Shown piece after piece: positions 15,189 through 24,530 of a DNA stretch of 57,087 bases. This DNA is from Holtiella tumoricola (GTDB taxonomy: Bacteria > Bacillota > Clostridia > Lachnospirales > Cellulosilyticaceae). The position numbers and the translations under genes are program-made. Every line of letters begins with the position of its first letter. Within the stretch, counting starts at the first letter, position 1. The notes below the pieces were generated by a model. That model ran no database searches and was not told where the DNA came from. It worked only from the letters and a program-made list of their open reading frames with translations. The DNA is taken from NCBI RefSeq assembly GCF_027857615.1, contig NZ_JAQIFT010000054.1, positions 1-57,087 on the forward strand. The letters run 5' to 3'.

Positions 15189-16820
15189 ATGGGAAAAGAA
15201 ACTTATGTATTCGGACACAGAAATCCCGATACAGATTCTATATGTTCAGCAATTGCTTATGCACATCTTAAAAGTGCATTAGGTGATAGTAATGTAAAAG
15301 CAGTTAGATTAGGAAAAGTAAGTAAAGAAACAAATTATGCATTAACTCATTTTAATGTAGAAGCACCAACTTTAATAGAGCATATCAAACCACAGGTTAG
15401 TGATATGAAATACTATGCAATTCCACCTATCTATGTAGTGGATTCTGTAAAGAAAGCATGGGATGTAATGACAGAGCATAGAAGACCTATGATTCCTGTT
15501 CTTTATCCAGATCATAAATTAGCTGGAGTTGTATCTATTTCTGATATAGCTAAAACTTATATCGGTTTAACAGATGGTTCTGTACTTAAAAATCATCGTA
15601 CACCATTTGTAAATATTCCAGCAGTACTTGAAGGAAAACTTATTTATGGTGATTACCCACAACCATACGTAGAAGGAGATGTATATACTACAGCTTCTAT
15701 AACAGATGAGGACAAGCTAAATGATGTAGATATTGTGATTACAGGTAATAATAAAGCACTTATTCAAATGGCTATTAATTCTGGAGCAGGTTGTGTTATC
15801 ATCACTGACCAAGATATGGAGCAAATTGACTTTACACAAAAACCAGAAAATGAATGTGCAATTATCTGTACACCATACTCATTCTTTAAAACAATAAAAA
15901 TGATTTCACAAAGTATTTCTGTTAAGAACCTTATTGGAAATCAAGATCTTATCTATTTCCAAACAGAAGATACAATTGATGAAGTTAAAGAGATTATGCT
16001 TAATACAACACATAGACATTTCCCTATTGTTGATGAAGAAGGAAAAGTTAAAGGGATTATCTCTAAACGTCATATCTTAGATATTCAAAAGAAACCAGTT
16101 ATCTTAGTGGATCATAACGAGAGAGACCAAAGTGCAAAAGGTATTGAACAAGCAGAAATTCGTGAGATTATCGATCATCACCGTATTGCTAATATTGATA
16201 CAGTAGGGCCTGTTTATTTAAGAGCAGAGCCAGTAGGTTGTACATCTACAATTGTAGCTAAAATGTACGAAGAGCATAATATTATGCCACCAAAAGAAAT
16301 TGCTGGATTAATGTTAAGTGCTATTTTATCAGATACACTTATTTTTAAATCACCAACTTGTACACCAACAGATGAAAAAATGGCAAAACGCTTAGCTAAG
16401 ATAGCAGAAGTAAACTTAGAAGAGTATGGTATGGACCTTATTGCAGCTGGTACATCATTAGAAGGCGTTCCAGCAAGTGAGTTATTAGAAATGGACCGTA
16501 AACCATTTACATTAGGTAAATATAGCACAGCTGTAGCTCAAATTAATACAGGGGATTTCAAAAGCATTTATAAAATGAGAGATGAAATCTTATCAGAGAT
16601 GGAAGCACTAAGAGAAAGAGAAAATCTTGATCTTGTTGTACTTATGGTAACTGATGTTATTGTAGGTGGAACAGAATTATTTGCTGTAGGGCCAGAAAAA
16701 TGGGTTGTAGAGCGTGCATTTGAATTACCAAAAGGTGACGATAGTATTTTCTTAAAAGATGTTTACTCAAGAAAGAAACAAATCATCCCTCAATTAACAG
16801 CTGCAAGTCAAAATAATTAA
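15189..16820 (+). CDS. ppaC: Manganese-dependent inorganic pyrophosphatase with CBS and DRTGG domains (family II)
   Basis: A 543-aa cytosolic enzyme hydrolysing pyrophosphate. The N-terminal DHH half has GHRNPDTDS (H10, D14, D16). CBS 1 follows at about residue 70, then a DRTGG domain at about 120-240 and CBS 2 at about 245-300. The catalytic half resumes with VDHNE and EIIDHHRIANID and ends in DHHA2. This insertion makes it about 230 residues longer than the plain enzyme. Characterised CBS-DRTGG forms are inhibited by AMP/ADP and activated by diadenosine polyphosphates, so activity probably follows energy state. AAGGAGAG precedes the ATG. Confidence 0.94.
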   Translation: MGKETYVFGHRNPDTDSICSAIAYAHLKSALGDSNVKAVRLGKVSKETNYALTHFNVEAPTLIEHIKPQVSDMKYYAIPPIYVVDSVKKAWDVMTEHRRPMIPVLYPDHKLAGVVSISDIAKTYIGLTDGSVLKNHRTPFVNIPAVLEGKLIYGDYPQPYVEGDVYTTASITDEDKLNDVDIVITGNNKALIQMAINSGAGCVIITDQDMEQIDFTQKPENECAIICTPYSFFKTIKMISQSISVKNLIGNQDLIYFQTEDTIDEVKEIMLNTTHRHFPIVDEEGKVKGIISKRHILDIQKKPVILVDHNERDQSAKGIEQAEIREIIDHHRIANIDTVGPVYLRAEPVGCTSTIVAKMYEEHNIMPPKEIAGLMLSAILSDTLIFKSPTCTPTDEKMAKRLAKIAEVNLEEYGMDLIAAGTSLEGVPASELLEMDRKPFTLGKYSTAVAQINTGDFKSIYKMRDEILSEMEALRERENLDLVVLMVTDVIVGGTELFAVGPEKWVVERAFELPKGDDSIFLKDVYSRKKQIIPQLTAASQNN

Positions 16821-16831
16821 TACATTTAAAG

Positions 16832-16859
16832 TTGATAAATAGGACAATTGTATTATAAT
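16832..16859 (+). promoter_or_regulatory. Candidate sigma-A promoter of the DUF1858 gene
   Basis: TTGATA, a 16-nt spacer and TATAAT end about 48 nt before the ATG at 16907. Confidence 0.6.
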
Positions 16860-16906
16860 GAAAGAGTAAGAAAAATTATTTTTTACATTAAAAGGAGAAT
16901 AGAAAA

Positions 16907-17119
16907 ATGGCTAAACAAGTTTCAAAAGACATGGTAATTGGTCAACTTATTCAAGTAGATAGAGGAATTATTCCAATTCTTATGAGAGCAGGTATGCACT
17001 GCCTAGGCTGTCCATCAGCTCAAATGGAATCTATTGAAGATGCATGTGCAGTTCATGGAATGGACGTAGATGTTCTTATCCAAGAAATCAATGATTACCT
17101 TGCAACAGTAGAAGAATAA
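16907..17119 (+). CDS. DUF1858 domain protein
   Basis: A single-domain 70-aa protein. The pattern MVIGQLIQ..RGIIPILMRAGMHCLGCP with C32-x2-C35, followed by SIEDACAVHGMDVDVLIQEIN, is DUF1858, also described as a hybrid-cluster-protein-associated redox disulfide domain. A thiol-redox or metal-binding role is plausible, but no substrate is known. AAAGGAGA precedes the ATG. It has its own promoter and terminator, so it is a monocistronic, probably well-expressed gene. Confidence 0.88.
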   Translation: MAKQVSKDMVIGQLIQVDRGIIPILMRAGMHCLGCPSAQMESIEDACAVHGMDVDVLIQEINDYLATVEE

Positions 17120-17128
17120 AATAAAAAG

Positions 17129-17163
17129 AAAGACCTAAAAGTAACTACTTTTAGGTCTTTTTT
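17129..17163. terminator. Convergent terminator between the DUF1858 gene and mecA
   Basis: A 14-bp stem (AAAGACCTAAAAGT with its complement), AACT loop and at least six T residues. The reverse strand is also T-rich, so it can serve mecA; it overlaps the last bases of mecA. Confidence 0.9.
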
Positions 17164-17866
17164 ATAAATAATTAGCTAATACATCAAGTGCATTAGATTC
17201 AATAATAGCTTTGCCGTGTTCTTTTAAGAACATCTCATTTAGGTCACTAAAATTACCTGGTTCTCCAAATTCATCTAATAAGCTTTTTACAAATTCTATA
17301 TTCCCGTTATTGTTATTATTTTCTTTAAGAATAACATAGTAGCGGTTTTGGTACTTGTAAAGAGAAGTTTCCCCAAAATAAAGATGATTGATATGATGAG
17401 ATACCGCACTTACATCATCTAAATTTCTAAATGCATACATGAGTGCAGCAGGAGCAAGTTTAGTTGGATGAAGAGGTTGTTTAGTAGATGGAGCTGTAGT
17501 AGAGGTAGATGAAGAGGCCATCATTTCAAGCTCAGCTAAATTTTTAGCAATAGAATCTTTGAAAGTACGATGAGTCGGTCTTTCGCCTATAATCTCTAGT
17601 TTTTGTTCTATTTGTGTAGGATCTTCTACTTTGGTAACAACAATCATAATGCTATCAGTAGAAAGAGGTACAGCTTCTATCATAAGAGGAACATTCTCCG
17701 CTTCAAAACCAAAATCTTCATAAGCTTGTGCCATCATGTCCCTAAAAAGAGCCTGTGCCTTTGTAGAGCCGTAGGCAAGTTCGCCTATTTTAATATCTCT
17801 ATTTTGCAAATCAGAATGATTTAGAGTGACTCGGATTTGTGTATCGCTAATTTTTTCGATTTTCAT
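17162..17866 (-). CDS. mecA: Adaptor protein MecA
   Basis: A 234-aa protein with the family opening MKIEKISDTQIRVTLNHSDL and a C-terminal domain with ALMYAFRNLDDV and LYKYQNRYYVIL. MecA adaptors deliver substrates to the ClpC-ClpP protease and control competence and other regulators in Bacilli. The middle (about residues 105-135) is a Ser/Thr-rich linker. The ATG at 17866 is preferred to the GTG three codons upstream, which is almost on top of the AAAGGA ribosome binding site. Transcription is divergent from the GH18 gene. Confidence 0.88.
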   Translation of the reverse strand: MKIEKISDTQIRVTLNHSDLQNRDIKIGELAYGSTKAQALFRDMMAQAYEDFGFEAENVPLMIEAVPLSTDSIMIVVTKVEDPTQIEQKLEIIGERPTHRTFKDSIAKNLAELEMMASSSTSTTAPSTKQPLHPTKLAPAALMYAFRNLDDVSAVSHHINHLYFGETSLYKYQNRYYVILKENNNNNGNIEFVKSLLDEFGEPGNFSDLNEMFLKEHGKAIIESNALDVLANYL

Positions 17867-18152
17867 ACAACTCACATCCTTTCATACAGTCACATTAAAT
17901 GTAGGATAAACCTTAAGATATAAATAAGTATAAGATAATGCTAAATAAAAGTAAAGAGGATAAATCTATCAATTCTTGAAATGACCATAAAGAGTGTCTA
18001 ATGTATTATATGATAGTTGAAGTATTTTTATTGCCAGTTGATTCATTATACCTAAAATATTATTTTATTAAAAAGTCCTATGGTAAAATTATAAAACAGG
18101 CTAGGAGGATATTTTAAGAGTATGTTATACTTATCAGAGTGAAGGAGGCAAA

Positions 18153-19832
18153 ATGATGCTGAAAAAAATATTATTAGGGATGTTAATGTGCATGATTTTA
18201 GGAGTTGGTGCTATATTTACTTTTATTATGATGCCGGGGAAAGAACAAGTAGATCCTCTTACATACTTTAATGAGTTTAAAGAAGGACAGTTAAATGCAG
18301 TGTATGAGGATGTGAGAGTAGATATAGAAAGACCAGTTATTGAGCAAGATGGATTATTATATGTATCATATCCTTTTGCTAGAGAATATATAGATGAGAA
18401 AATTTATTATGATTATAATGAGGAAACTATTACCATCACTAATTTAGAGGAGTTAAGAAGAATAAAACCTAATGATAATAAGATGGTAGTTAATAAGCAA
18501 GATAAAGAATTAGTAACACCATTTTTAACTTATCAAAATGAATTATATATTCCGGAAGATTATTTAGAAGAAGAGTATGGCATTGATATTCAAATAGGGA
18601 GAGATGAAAGATTAGTATGTATCTCAAATCTTAATATACAAAAGCAGATAGGTACAGTTAAAAAGAAAGAATCAGAGCTTCGTACCCATCAAGATAGAAA
18701 GGCTCTCATTGTAGATAAGGTAGAAAAAGGCCATCAACTTACTGTATATAGTGAAGAAGACGGTTATATGAGAGTACGTGATGAAAATGGAGTGATTGGA
18801 TATATTCCGAGTAGTGATGTTAAACTAGGAGAAATGACTTCAATTAGGAAAAATAAGGTATATACATTAGCTCCAATGAGTAAACCAATAGATGGTAAGG
18901 TTAAATTGGCATGGGATCAAATGACAAGTAGAGGAACAGGAGACTGGTCTACACCTAAATATAGACACATTAATAATGCAAATATTATCGCACCAACTTG
19001 GTTTGAGTTTGCAGATGAACAAGGAAATCTTATAGATAGAGGTTCTAAGGAATATGTGAATACTGCGCATGCAAAGGGACTTCAAGTATGGGCACTTATT
19101 AGCCATAACTTTACAACACCTGAACTTACTAGAACGGTATTAACAAGTACAGCTAAACGTCAATATGTGATTAATCAATTATTAGAAGCTGCGAGAGAAT
19201 ATGGATTTGATGGTATTAACGTAGATATAGAGAATATCCAAGCTGACTTTGGGGTAGAATGGATACAGTTTATGAGAGAGCTATCTGTGCAAGCTAAGCA
19301 AGAAGGGCTTAGTGTAAGTGTAGATGTTTATATCCCATCTGCTTGGTCAACGCACTATCAACGTGATAAGTTAGCTGAAGTAGTAGATTACTTCTGTGTA
19401 ATGGCTTATGATCAACATTGGGGTGGGTCAGAACAAGCAGGTCCAGTAGCAGGACTTAAGTGGGTAGAAGAAGGTATACAACTGAATTTACAGGAAGTAC
19501 CTAAAGAAAAATTAGTGTTAGGCATACCGTTTTATACACGTATCTGGCAAGAAACTAATGGTGAGTTGACTTCTAGTGCATATGGAATGGGGGCATCTCA
19601 AAGCGTTATTGGAAAATGGAATGTAGATCCAACCTATGATGATGAACATGATCAATATTATGTACAAAAAACAGAAGGTGACACAGTTTATCAGACATGG
19701 ATAGAGGATGCATCAACTGTTTTAAAACGTGTAACCTTAATTAATCAATATGATTTAGCAGGTTATGCAGGATGGAAATTAGGGTTAGAGACTCCTGATG
19801 TATGGGATTCGTTAAAACAAATGAAAGAGTGA
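18153..19832 (+). CDS. GH18 family glycosidase with SH3 and stalk domains (spore-cortex-lytic type)
   Basis: A 559-aa exported or membrane-anchored protein. An N-terminal hydrophobic helix (about residues 5-28) is followed by a copper-amine-oxidase-like stalk domain (about 55-165), a bacterial SH3 domain (about 175-235), and a GH18 barrel. The catalytic DxxxxDxE is D353-GIN-V-D358-I-E360. The family cleaves peptidoglycan or chitin-like glycans. Spore proteins such as SleL/YaaH use it as N-acetylglucosaminidase, but those have LysM domains instead of SH3. AAGGAGGC precedes the ATG. An aldo/keto reductase gene follows after 17 nt. Confidence 0.85.
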   Translation: MMLKKILLGMLMCMILGVGAIFTFIMMPGKEQVDPLTYFNEFKEGQLNAVYEDVRVDIERPVIEQDGLLYVSYPFAREYIDEKIYYDYNEETITITNLEELRRIKPNDNKMVVNKQDKELVTPFLTYQNELYIPEDYLEEEYGIDIQIGRDERLVCISNLNIQKQIGTVKKKESELRTHQDRKALIVDKVEKGHQLTVYSEEDGYMRVRDENGVIGYIPSSDVKLGEMTSIRKNKVYTLAPMSKPIDGKVKLAWDQMTSRGTGDWSTPKYRHINNANIIAPTWFEFADEQGNLIDRGSKEYVNTAHAKGLQVWALISHNFTTPELTRTVLTSTAKRQYVINQLLEAAREYGFDGINVDIENIQADFGVEWIQFMRELSVQAKQEGLSVSVDVYIPSAWSTHYQRDKLAEVVDYFCVMAYDQHWGGSEQAGPVAGLKWVEEGIQLNLQEVPKEKLVLGIPFYTRIWQETNGELTSSAYGMGASQSVIGKWNVDPTYDDEHDQYYVQKTEGDTVYQTWIEDASTVLKRVTLINQYDLAGYAGWKLGLETPDVWDSLKQMKE

Positions 19833-19849
19833 CGTAACGGAGGCTAGAA

Positions 19850-20839
19850 ATGATTAGTGATGATAGATATGAGAAGATGATCTATAGAAGGTGTGGTAAT
19901 AGTGGTCTTTTGTTACCGGCTATTTCTTTAGGGTTATTAAAGAATTTTGGAAAGACAAATAGCTATGATAATAGTAAAGAAGTAATTATATCAGCTTTTA
20001 ATCATGGGATTAATCATTTTGATTTGGCTAATAATTATGGGAATCCACCTGGCTCAGCAGAATGTACATTAGGACGTATATTAAGAGAGGAGCTAATAGG
20101 GTATAGAGATGAACTGCTTATCTCCACTAAAGCAGGCTATACTATGTGGAAAGGACCATATGGGGACTGGGGTTCAAGAAAACATTTGCTATCCAGTTTA
20201 AATCAAAGTTTGAAAAGATTAGGGCTTGATTATGTAGATATCTTTTATTCTCACAGAAGAGATCCCAATACACCTCTTGAAGAAACAATGGGAGCATTGG
20301 CAACTGCTGTTCATCAAGGAAAAGCATTATATGTAGGGATTTCTAATTATAATGCTTTAGATACGAAAAAAGCAGTAACTATTCTAAAGAACATGGGGGT
20401 ACCATGTCTCATTCATCAGCCATCCTATTCTTTGCTTAATAGACGGGTTGAAGATGGATTAATTGATTTATTCAAAAAAGAAGGAATGGGAGCTATTGCA
20501 TTTGGTTCATTAGAACAAGGATTATTAACAAGCAAGGGATTAGATGAAGAAACATTAAAAGGAGCTAGAGCATTAGATTCAGAAGTACTAAAAGGTGAAG
20601 AAACACTAGATGAAGTGCTTCATAAAATACAGCAATTAAACGAAGTAGCTGAACATAGGGGACAGACATTGGCCCAAATGTCTATAGCATGGACACTTAG
20701 AGAAGGTGGTGTTACATCTACACTTATTGGAGCAAGCTCTAAGGAGCAAATTGAGGAAAATGTTAAAGCTCTAGACAATTTAGAGTTCACAGAAGAAGAA
20801 CTTACAATAATTGAACGTATTTTAAATAAGTTAATATAG
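19850..20839 (+). CDS. Aldo/keto reductase (YghZ/GPR subgroup)
   Basis: A 329-aa TIM-barrel NADPH reductase. It starts YRRCGNSGLLLPAISLGL, and catalytic Asp/Tyr appear in NHFDLANNYGNPPGSAE, Lys in LISTKAGYTMW and His in DIFYSHRRD. The GPYGDWGSRKHLLSSL segment is typical of the L-glyceraldehyde-3-phosphate reductase (YghZ) or Kv-beta-like subgroup. It may detoxify methylglyoxal or triose phosphates, but the substrate cannot be read from sequence. Only 17 nt separate it from the GH18 gene and it has GGAGG before its ATG, so the two are probably co-transcribed, though a functional link is not evident. Confidence 0.88.
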   Translation: MISDDRYEKMIYRRCGNSGLLLPAISLGLLKNFGKTNSYDNSKEVIISAFNHGINHFDLANNYGNPPGSAECTLGRILREELIGYRDELLISTKAGYTMWKGPYGDWGSRKHLLSSLNQSLKRLGLDYVDIFYSHRRDPNTPLEETMGALATAVHQGKALYVGISNYNALDTKKAVTILKNMGVPCLIHQPSYSLLNRRVEDGLIDLFKKEGMGAIAFGSLEQGLLTSKGLDEETLKGARALDSEVLKGEETLDEVLHKIQQLNEVAEHRGQTLAQMSIAWTLREGGVTSTLIGASSKEQIEENVKALDNLEFTEEELTIIERILNKLI

Positions 20840-20844
20840 AAAAA

Positions 20845-20885
20845 CTAAAGGGTATTGGACTAGAAAATTAGACAGTACCCTTTAG
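20845..20885 (+). terminator. Hairpin after the aldo/keto reductase gene
   Basis: A 10-bp stem CTAAAGGGTA/TACCCTTTAG with a 21-nt loop. There is no clear T-run, so it may be a weak terminator or a 3'-end stabiliser. Confidence 0.5.
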
Positions 20886-21031
20886 CTATATATTTGATAT
20901 GAAAATAGATAGTATAGGAATTTAACTAAAGAATAGACATAAAAGTAGTGGTAGAGATATTTTAACATACCAATAAATGAGTATAATAGAAGATGCAAAT
21001 GAAGTAATTATAAAACAAAGTGAGGAGCGTC

Positions 21032-22204
21032 ATGAATAAGAAAATCAATGTAAAACTAGCGAGTGTTCAATTCTTTTTAATGGCTGCATATGCATCCTAT
21101 TTTAATTTTTTTATTTTATTTTTAAGTGAACAAGGCTATTCAAAATTTGAATGTGGTATTATACAGGCTTGTATTGCTATTGTAAGTTTTATTTATCAAC
21201 CAATATTAGGATATATTACGGATCACTATTTTTCTTATAAGAAATCAGTCTTGCTAAGTATAGGATGTGTACTTATTTTAGCTGTATGTATACCGAGTGT
21301 TGCATCGATTCTATTTCTATTAGGATTATTTGTAGTTATTCATGCAGCAACCACTAGACAACTTCCAGTTTTACTTGATGGCTGGATTGTATCTATAAGA
21401 AACAAACACCCAGAAGTAGATTATGAAAATACAAGGGGGATAGGATCAATAGGAGCAGGGATTGCATCTATTGTGATGGGAGTTGTTATAGGTTATTTAG
21501 GATATGATAAGGTGTTTTATTTTAATGCCTTGCTGATGAGTCTTGCAGGAATCTTGCTTGTTACTTTAGAAGATATTAATGATGAATATAAGCAAGAAGC
21601 TAAGAAAATACCTCTTAAAGGAACGATTAACCATTTAGTAACTAATAAAACATACATGTGCTTTATGGTGAGTGCATTTTTCCTTAATGTTGGGATTAAA
21701 ATGGTCAACACTTTTGGACCAATTATGATGCAAGAAGTAGGTGGAAATAGTGTTTATTATGGCTATGTAATGTTTATATGTGGAATTGTGGAGGCAGCTA
21801 CATTTGCATTAGTTGGGAAAATGTTAATGAAGCGTAGCTTAGAGTATATATACATATGGGCAGTGATTTCGCTAGGTGTTGGTAGCATATGTATTTTTAT
21901 GGTTCATAATTTAGTTTTATTCATAATAGGGAGAGTCATTATGGGGGCTACGTATGCTATTTATACAGTTATGGCATTATCCTATGTAAATAAAGTTATT
22001 GCACCTTATTTAAAAGCTACAGCTATGGGCGTATTGGTAGCTGGAACAGGTGGGATTGCTCAGATTTTATCTAGTTTATGTGGTGGATATATATTGGAAT
22101 ATTTTAATATGACGCAAGTGACATATGTGATGATAGGACTAATCATTTTAACAACGGTTACCTTTATTCCTAATTTATTGAAAGAGAAAAGGACAACACA
22201 ATAA
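21032..22204 (+). CDS. MFS transporter
   Basis: A 390-aa protein with about 12 membrane helices. The N-terminus VQFFLMAAYASYFNFFILFL with LSEQGYSKFECGIIQA resembles the LacY/NupG and 3-phenylpropionate-type branch of the major facilitator superfamily. The substrate is unknown. The ATG at 21032 is preferred because GAGGAG lies 5 nt upstream; a GTG four codons earlier lacks a site. A TATAAT at 20982-20987 may be its -10 box. No metabolic genes accompany it. Confidence 0.8.
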   Translation: MNKKINVKLASVQFFLMAAYASYFNFFILFLSEQGYSKFECGIIQACIAIVSFIYQPILGYITDHYFSYKKSVLLSIGCVLILAVCIPSVASILFLLGLFVVIHAATTRQLPVLLDGWIVSIRNKHPEVDYENTRGIGSIGAGIASIVMGVVIGYLGYDKVFYFNALLMSLAGILLVTLEDINDEYKQEAKKIPLKGTINHLVTNKTYMCFMVSAFFLNVGIKMVNTFGPIMMQEVGGNSVYYGYVMFICGIVEAATFALVGKMLMKRSLEYIYIWAVISLGVGSICIFMVHNLVLFIIGRVIMGATYAIYTVMALSYVNKVIAPYLKATAMGVLVAGTGGIAQILSSLCGGYILEYFNMTQVTYVMIGLIILTTVTFIPNLLKEKRTTQ

Positions 22205-22211
22205 GATAATG

Positions 22212-22240
22212 GCATTTTTTCTTAACCTCTCTAATACAAT
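22212..22240 (+). promoter_or_regulatory. Sigma-E-like promoter candidate for cwlD
   Basis: GCATTTT (one mismatch to KMATATT), a 14-nt spacer and AATACAAT (one mismatch to CATACAMT) lie 42 nt before cwlD. In B. subtilis cwlD is transcribed by sigma-E, which supports the match, but two mismatches in AT-rich DNA leave doubt. Confidence 0.4.
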
Positions 22241-22281
22241 AAAAGTAGAACTAGTACAAGTAAGAAAAGAGAGGAAAGAAC

Positions 22282-22995
22282 ATGGGGCGTATCATCAAAA
22301 AAAATAGTCTAAATATGCTAGTATTAGGTTTAGCTTGCTTGATTGCATTTTGCACTTACTTGAAGTTTGCTAATGGGTCTTTTGAAACTTTTAGCTTATC
22401 TACAGCTTCTAAAGTAGTTGTCATTGATGCAGGACATGGAGGGTTCGATCCTGGTAAGGCAGGAGCAAGTGGAACAAAAGAAGATGAGATTAATCTAGCT
22501 ATAGCATTTAAATTAAAGAGTTATTTGGAACAATCAGGCGCTACAGTTATTATGACAAGGGTAGATGATGAGAAGTTACAAGGAGAAAAAGGAAATACAC
22601 ATAAAAGAAGAGATATGAATTATCGTAAACAGGTTATTCAAGAAAGTGACGCAGATATTTTAGTAAGTATTCATCAAAATGCATTTACACAGCCACAAGT
22701 AAAAGGCGCTCAAGTATTTTATTATCAAGACTCTGATAAGGCAAAATTATTAGCTAACTGTGTACAAAATAGCATTAAAGCATATGCCGATCCTGAGAAT
22801 AAGCGTAAGATAAAAAGTAGTAAGGACTACTATATTCTTAAGATTAGCCAAATGCCAGGAGTAATTGTAGAATGTGGCTTTTTGACTAATCTAGAAGAAG
22901 AGGCAAAACTTGCAAGTAATAGTTACCAAGATAAAATAGCATGGTCGATTTATGCTGGAATAGTAGAATATTTTGAGGCACTAGATGCTCAGTAG
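22282..22995 (+). CDS. cwlD: Germination-specific N-acetylmuramoyl-L-alanine amidase CwlD
   Basis: A 237-aa protein with a signal-anchor helix (residues 10-30) and an Amidase_3 domain. Zinc ligands are H52 in VIDAGHGGFDPG, Glu in KEDEINLAIA and His in VSIHQNAF; the catalytic Glu is in VIVECGFLTN. CwlD removes peptide side chains from muramic acid so that cortex muramic-delta-lactam can form. AGAGAGGAA lies before the ATG. The short length without binding repeats fits CwlD better than vegetative amidases. Confidence 0.9.
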   Translation: MGRIIKKNSLNMLVLGLACLIAFCTYLKFANGSFETFSLSTASKVVVIDAGHGGFDPGKAGASGTKEDEINLAIAFKLKSYLEQSGATVIMTRVDDEKLQGEKGNTHKRRDMNYRKQVIQESDADILVSIHQNAFTQPQVKGAQVFYYQDSDKAKLLANCVQNSIKAYADPENKRKIKSSKDYYILKISQMPGVIVECGFLTNLEEEAKLASNSYQDKIAWSIYAGIVEYFEALDAQ

Positions 22996-23010
22996 AATAC
23001 ATACCAAATA

Positions 23011-23057
23011 GAAATAGCTCTCCAATGTTATATTTATAAACATTGGAGAGCTATTTC
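23011..23057. terminator. Bidirectional terminator between cwlD and the MocR-type gene
   Basis: A perfect 19-bp stem (GAAATAGCTCTCCAATGTT and its complement) with a loop of about 9 nt lies between convergent genes. T-runs are short on both sides. Confidence 0.8.
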
Positions 23058-23065
23058 TATAAATC

Positions 23066-24394
23066 TTATAATGTTACCATACCTTGTAAGGCATCAATAA
23101 CTAAAGGGAGTGTTGTATCATTAAGATGAGCAAGAGAAAGTCGAGAATAAGAACATTTAGACTTCATAGTAAAAAGTTCACCAGGAGCTAAGATGATATG
23201 TTGCTGTAGTAAATATTTTTCCATAACAGATGAGGATATAGCCTGAGGTTTAAACCAGAAGAATAGACTACCATGTTCGGAATATAAGTTAATAGTATCT
23301 TTCAATTCTTTTAAAATAGGCATAATCACTTTAAAGTATTTGTAATTATGTTCTATAATTTCTTGGCGAATAGAAGAAAAAATAGAAGAATCTAAATAAT
23401 ACTGTAAAAAGCGTTCATTAAAAGTAGACTGCATAGGTTCATTAAATTTCTTGGACAGTGCTGGAGGCAAAGCGATAAAGCTATACTGTAAAGTTGGTAA
23501 ATAAAGCTTAGAAAAATGATAAATATAAATGACATGATTGTTATGATCTAAGCTATAAAGTGGCATAAGAGAGGTTTCAGTATAAGCAAAATCAGAGAGG
23601 GTGCCATCTTCTATAATATAAAATTGATGATGTTCAGCTAGTTCAAGTAAACGTTTTTTGTTTTCTAATGCATAAGAAATACCTGTCGGATTCTGAACAT
23701 ATGTAGATACCCATATAAACGAAATATGTTCTGTTTGTAATACTTTTTCTAAATGATCAAGGTCTAATCCATTTTGAGTAAGAGGAAGCTCGATCACTTT
23801 AAAGCCTAAAGAGCGCAAGAAAGAGCTGTAGCTTAAATCGTGATAGGCCTCGATACCTATTGTAGAGTTAGGATGGATCTTGAGTAGGTCAACTAGAAAG
23901 CTTAAGAAATCTTTTGTATAGCGAATTTGACTAGGATTAGAAAGAAGTCCTACTGATTTGAAGAATTCGCTAATACTTTGTTTTAATAAAGTATGTCCTC
24001 GATAAAGTGGGTCAGAGAAGACATTCCAACCTTCAGCAGCAATCATGTCATTAGCAAGTTCGTTAATAAGTGAAGGTGGAAAATAGCTTTTATTAAAAAA
24101 TAGGCTACTACAAGATATGGTTTCTTGAGATTCAGATGGTTGACTAACTTGGGAAGAAGAAACATAGGTGCCACTTCCAACATAAGCAGTTACTAAGCCT
24201 TGGTTTTCTAATAGTTTGTAGGCATTTACAACAGTATCCCTATTTATATTAAGTTTTTTTGAAAGGGTCCTAATAGTAGGTAGTTTAGTGTGATTAGGGA
24301 GCTCACCTATTTTAATGAGATGAGCCAAAGAATTGGCAAGTTGAATATATAAAGGAGTTGGATCAGATTTTGATAAATGAATGGTGCAAAACAT
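23066..24394 (-). CDS. MocR-type GntR regulator with aminotransferase-like domain
   Basis: A 442-aa protein. Residues 1-80 are a GntR winged helix (TPLYIQLANSLAHLIKIGEL, LPTIRTLSKKL, NRDTVVNAYKLLENQGLV). The rest is a fold-type-I PLP aminotransferase domain with NPTG, the ED pair in YIIEDG, and the PLP-binding Lys in HFSKLYLP. The Arg that normally binds PLP phosphate in the SK..P..RxG segment is Gln here. MocR proteins regulate pyridoxal, GABA or amino-acid genes. No target is adjacent, so the function is open. It lies downstream of dnaI on the same strand, behind a terminator. Confidence 0.85.
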   Translation of the reverse strand: MFCTIHLSKSDPTPLYIQLANSLAHLIKIGELPNHTKLPTIRTLSKKLNINRDTVVNAYKLLENQGLVTAYVGSGTYVSSSQVSQPSESQETISCSSLFFNKSYFPPSLINELANDMIAAEGWNVFSDPLYRGHTLLKQSISEFFKSVGLLSNPSQIRYTKDFLSFLVDLLKIHPNSTIGIEAYHDLSYSSFLRSLGFKVIELPLTQNGLDLDHLEKVLQTEHISFIWVSTYVQNPTGISYALENKKRLLELAEHHQFYIIEDGTLSDFAYTETSLMPLYSLDHNNHVIYIYHFSKLYLPTLQYSFIALPPALSKKFNEPMQSTFNERFLQYYLDSSIFSSIRQEIIEHNYKYFKVIMPILKELKDTINLYSEHGSLFFWFKPQAISSSVMEKYLLQQHIILAPGELFTMKSKCSYSRLSLAHLNDTTLPLVIDALQGMVTL

Positions 24395-24480
24395 AAGAGC
24401 CTCCTTGGAATGAATATTTTATAAAAAATCAAGCTTTATAAAGTATATTAACAAGCTAAGAAAAATATCCATAACAAGAC

Positions 24481-24530
24481 AAAATCAAAAAGCTGCATAC
24501 CCAGTTATTTGCGGGTTGCAGCTTTTTGAT
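24481..24530 (-). terminator. Terminator of the dnaD-dnaI operon
   Basis: Arms 24484-24502 and 24513-24530 form a stem of about 18 bp; on the minus strand it ends in GCTTTTTGATTTTG. It overlaps the end of dnaI. Confidence 0.85.

Noticed and set aside
16214..16528. Long minus-strand open frame inside the pyrophosphatase gene
   Set aside because: It is a shadow frame in antisense to a clear catalytic protein, without ribosome binding site or recognisable family. The same holds for other antisense frames, for example at 32557-32972 and 54780-55049.
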